Below, one piece after another: positions 6,510 to 7,474 of a DNA stretch of 7,474 bases. Origin of the DNA: Planctomycetales bacterium (GTDB lineage Bacteria > Planctomycetota > Phycisphaerae > SM23-33); NCBI GenBank assembly GCA_030592655.1, contig JAUVIQ010000157.1, positions 1-7,474 of the forward strand, in the 5' to 3' direction. Position 1 is the stretch's first letter. Every line of letters starts with the position of its first letter. Both the position numbers and the translations under genes were made by a program. The notes beneath the pieces were generated by a model. The model was not told the origin of the DNA and made no database searches. It saw only the letters and a list, made by a program, of their open reading frames with translations.

Positions 6510-6537
6510 AATATATCTGCTATTCCCAAGACGTCAA
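6510..6537 (-). promoter_or_regulatory. Predicted sigma70-like promoter of the Ntn-hydrolase cassette
   Basis: On the minus strand TTGACG (6537-6532) and TATATT (6515-6510) are separated by 16 bases, each matching the consensus at five of six positions. Transcription would start near 6503, about 20 bases before ATG 6484, leaving just room for the ribosome binding site. This makes the hydrolase and the 57-residue gene an independent unit rather than part of the PDZ gene's transcript. Confidence 0.6.
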
Positions 6538-6610
6538 GGCAAATCACAACGAACCGGCAGAACTCGCCGCTTTGTACCCGAAAGTCTTGTTGCAATGCTC
6601 GTGCGTTTCA

Positions 6611-6646
6611 CAATTCCGGGAACGCCATACCAAACTGCCGGAATTG
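6611..6646 (-). repeat. 9-bp perfect inverted repeat downstream of the PDZ gene
   Basis: CAATTCCGG (6611-6619) is exactly complementary to CCGGAATTG (6638-6646), with an 18-base loop. On the minus strand it begins about 12 bases after the PDZ-protein stop. There is no T-run after it and the loop is long, so it is at best a weak terminator or an mRNA 3'-end hairpin. It could also be a protein-binding site. Confidence 0.35.
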
Positions 6647-6658
6647 CCGGTTCTTCGC

Positions 6659-7474
6659 TCATTCTCCTGCTGGTTTTTCGGTTGTCGCCGGTTTTGTCGT
6701 CGGTTGGGGCAGTTTGATTTTTATGGTCCTTCCGCGAGTCATGCGCTTGACCAACAGCTGCAATTCGGTCTGGTCCTTGATGAGTTTTTCAAATTCATCA
6801 GCGCCGGTAACCTCTTTACCGTTGACGTGCGTGATGATCTCATACGGTTTCAGTCCTGAAACCGACGCCTTCGACCCCGGTTCGATTTTCGAGACGATCA
6901 CACCGGCATCGCCGGGCTTCTTCTGGAAGTACCGTCGCAGTTCATAAGTGAGGTTTCGGACGGTCAGACCCAGCGGCTTGGACTTATGCCGCTTTGCAGT
7001 ATCGTAATGCGGCGGGCTGACGATAACCTTGAAGTCCTTTTTGACGATTTTACCGTCGATGAAGAACTCGACCTTATATTTCTTCCCGAATCCCATGTCG
7101 GTCAGCGCCCTGGTGGTGTTATTTTCGCGGCTTGGCCAAGGTCTGGAGATGCGGTCGTAATACTGTTCGGGAACTGTGTCGAGCTTGTCCCACGGGAACG
7201 CCCTTCCGGCGAAAGCATACGCATCCACCTGCACCTCTATGGGTTTAGGCTGGTCCTCGCCGTGTATTCGCAGCATGATAACCCCGGCCTTGATACCCGC
7301 CTTGTCGGCCGGTGAACCGGGATAGACATACGAAACCAATGCCCCTGTACTCCCGTCGTTGGTCAGCTCGGAAACGTTGTTACTTCTGGCCAGTTCCCTG
7401 TTGAGTCCCTGGAGTTCCACGCCCAACCATGCGAGGCGGTTTTCTTCTTCCTCGGTCAGCGGAACGTTCGTAAC
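6659..7474 (-). CDS. Double-PDZ protein, C-terminal part of a DegP/HtrA-like protein (5' partial)
   Basis: The frame is open to the window edge, giving 271 visible residues. The first possible start in view (TTG 7426) falls inside the first domain, so the beginning lies outside. PDZ1 starts near residue 16 (L-G-V-E-L-Q) and contains G-A-L-V-S-Y-V-Y-P-G-S-P-A-D-K-A-G-I-K-A-G (44-64). A long insertion (about 78-130) rich in aromatic and charged residues interrupts it before its last strands. PDZ2 spans about 167-256, with G-V-I-V-S-K-I-E-P-G-S-K-A-S-V-S-G-L-K (191-209). The tail is Thr/Pro/Lys-rich. Tandem C-terminal PDZ domains are typical of periplasmic DegP/HtrA serine proteases, where they bind peptides and control assembly. 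The protease domain, its His-Asp-Ser triad and any signal peptide would lie outside the window, so protease activity is inferred, and a non-catalytic PDZ protein is possible. TGA is at 6661-6659. Confidence 0.8.
   Translation of the reverse strand, partial: VTNVPLTEEEENRLAWLGVELQGLNRELARSNNVSELTNDGSTGALVSYVYPGSPADKAGIKAGVIMLRIHGEDQPKPIEVQVDAYAFAGRAFPWDKLDTVPEQYYDRISRPWPSRENNTTRALTDMGFGKKYKVEFFIDGKIVKKDFKVIVSPPHYDTAKRHKSKPLGLTVRNLTYELRRYFQKKPGDAGVIVSKIEPGSKASVSGLKPYEIITHVNGKEVTGADEFEKLIKDQTELQLLVKRMTRGRTIKIKLPQPTTKPATTEKPAGE

Noticed and set aside
6485..6595. Extension of the hydrolase frame by 37 codons upstream of ATG 6484
   Set aside because: It overlaps the predicted promoter and ribosome binding site, and would bury the Thr that fits proteasome residue 1.

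Overview
The window looks like a chromosomal stretch of a Planctomycetota-type bacterium. I infer this from the PQQ-like beta-propeller protein, the long YidC with a large periplasmic domain, and the planctomycete-style double-PDZ protein. No ribosomal RNA or marker gene fixes the taxonomy, so it stays an inference. There are seven protein genes, two of them cut by the window edges, and no gap longer than about 180 bases. I saw no tRNA, rRNA, CRISPR array, insertion sequence or integrase.

Layout: a PQQ-like propeller gene (2-1225, +, 5' end missing) converges on yidC (1253-3376, -). yidC is the downstream gene of a two-gene unit headed by a calcineurin-like metallophosphoesterase (3383-4159, -), whose last codons carry the yidC ribosome binding site. 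A 154-base divergent intergenic region (4160-4313) holds a good promoter for that unit and two short tandem repeats. To its right is a HAD-family phosphatase/mutase (4314-5000, +, TTG start). This converges on a two-gene cassette read leftwards: a 439-residue proteasome-like Ntn-hydrolase (5165-6484, -), then a 57-residue basic protein (5011-5184, -) that overlaps the hydrolase gene by 20 bases. The cassette has its own sigma70-like promoter (6510-6537). Beyond it is the C-terminal half of a double-PDZ, DegP/HtrA-like protein (6659-7474, -, 5' end missing).

The most notable item is the Ntn-hydrolase cassette. Directly after the initiator Met, the protein has the spacing of a 20S proteasome beta subunit or HslV: Thr1, Asp17, and a Lys matching Lys33 in a K-L-F context. 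Near the C-terminus is a G-G-P-I-D-V-A-I-I-S-K-G-D-G motif like the last strands of that fold. It is about twice the size of HslV or Anbu because of helical, charged insertions, and no unfoldase ATPase lies in the window. The overlapping 57-residue gene is the obvious candidate partner, regulator or substrate, but nothing in the sequence shows which.

The remaining genes are housekeeping (membrane protein insertion, phosphate ester hydrolysis) or envelope genes. Apart from the two tight units (metallophosphoesterase-yidC and hydrolase-small protein), adjacency does not imply shared function.
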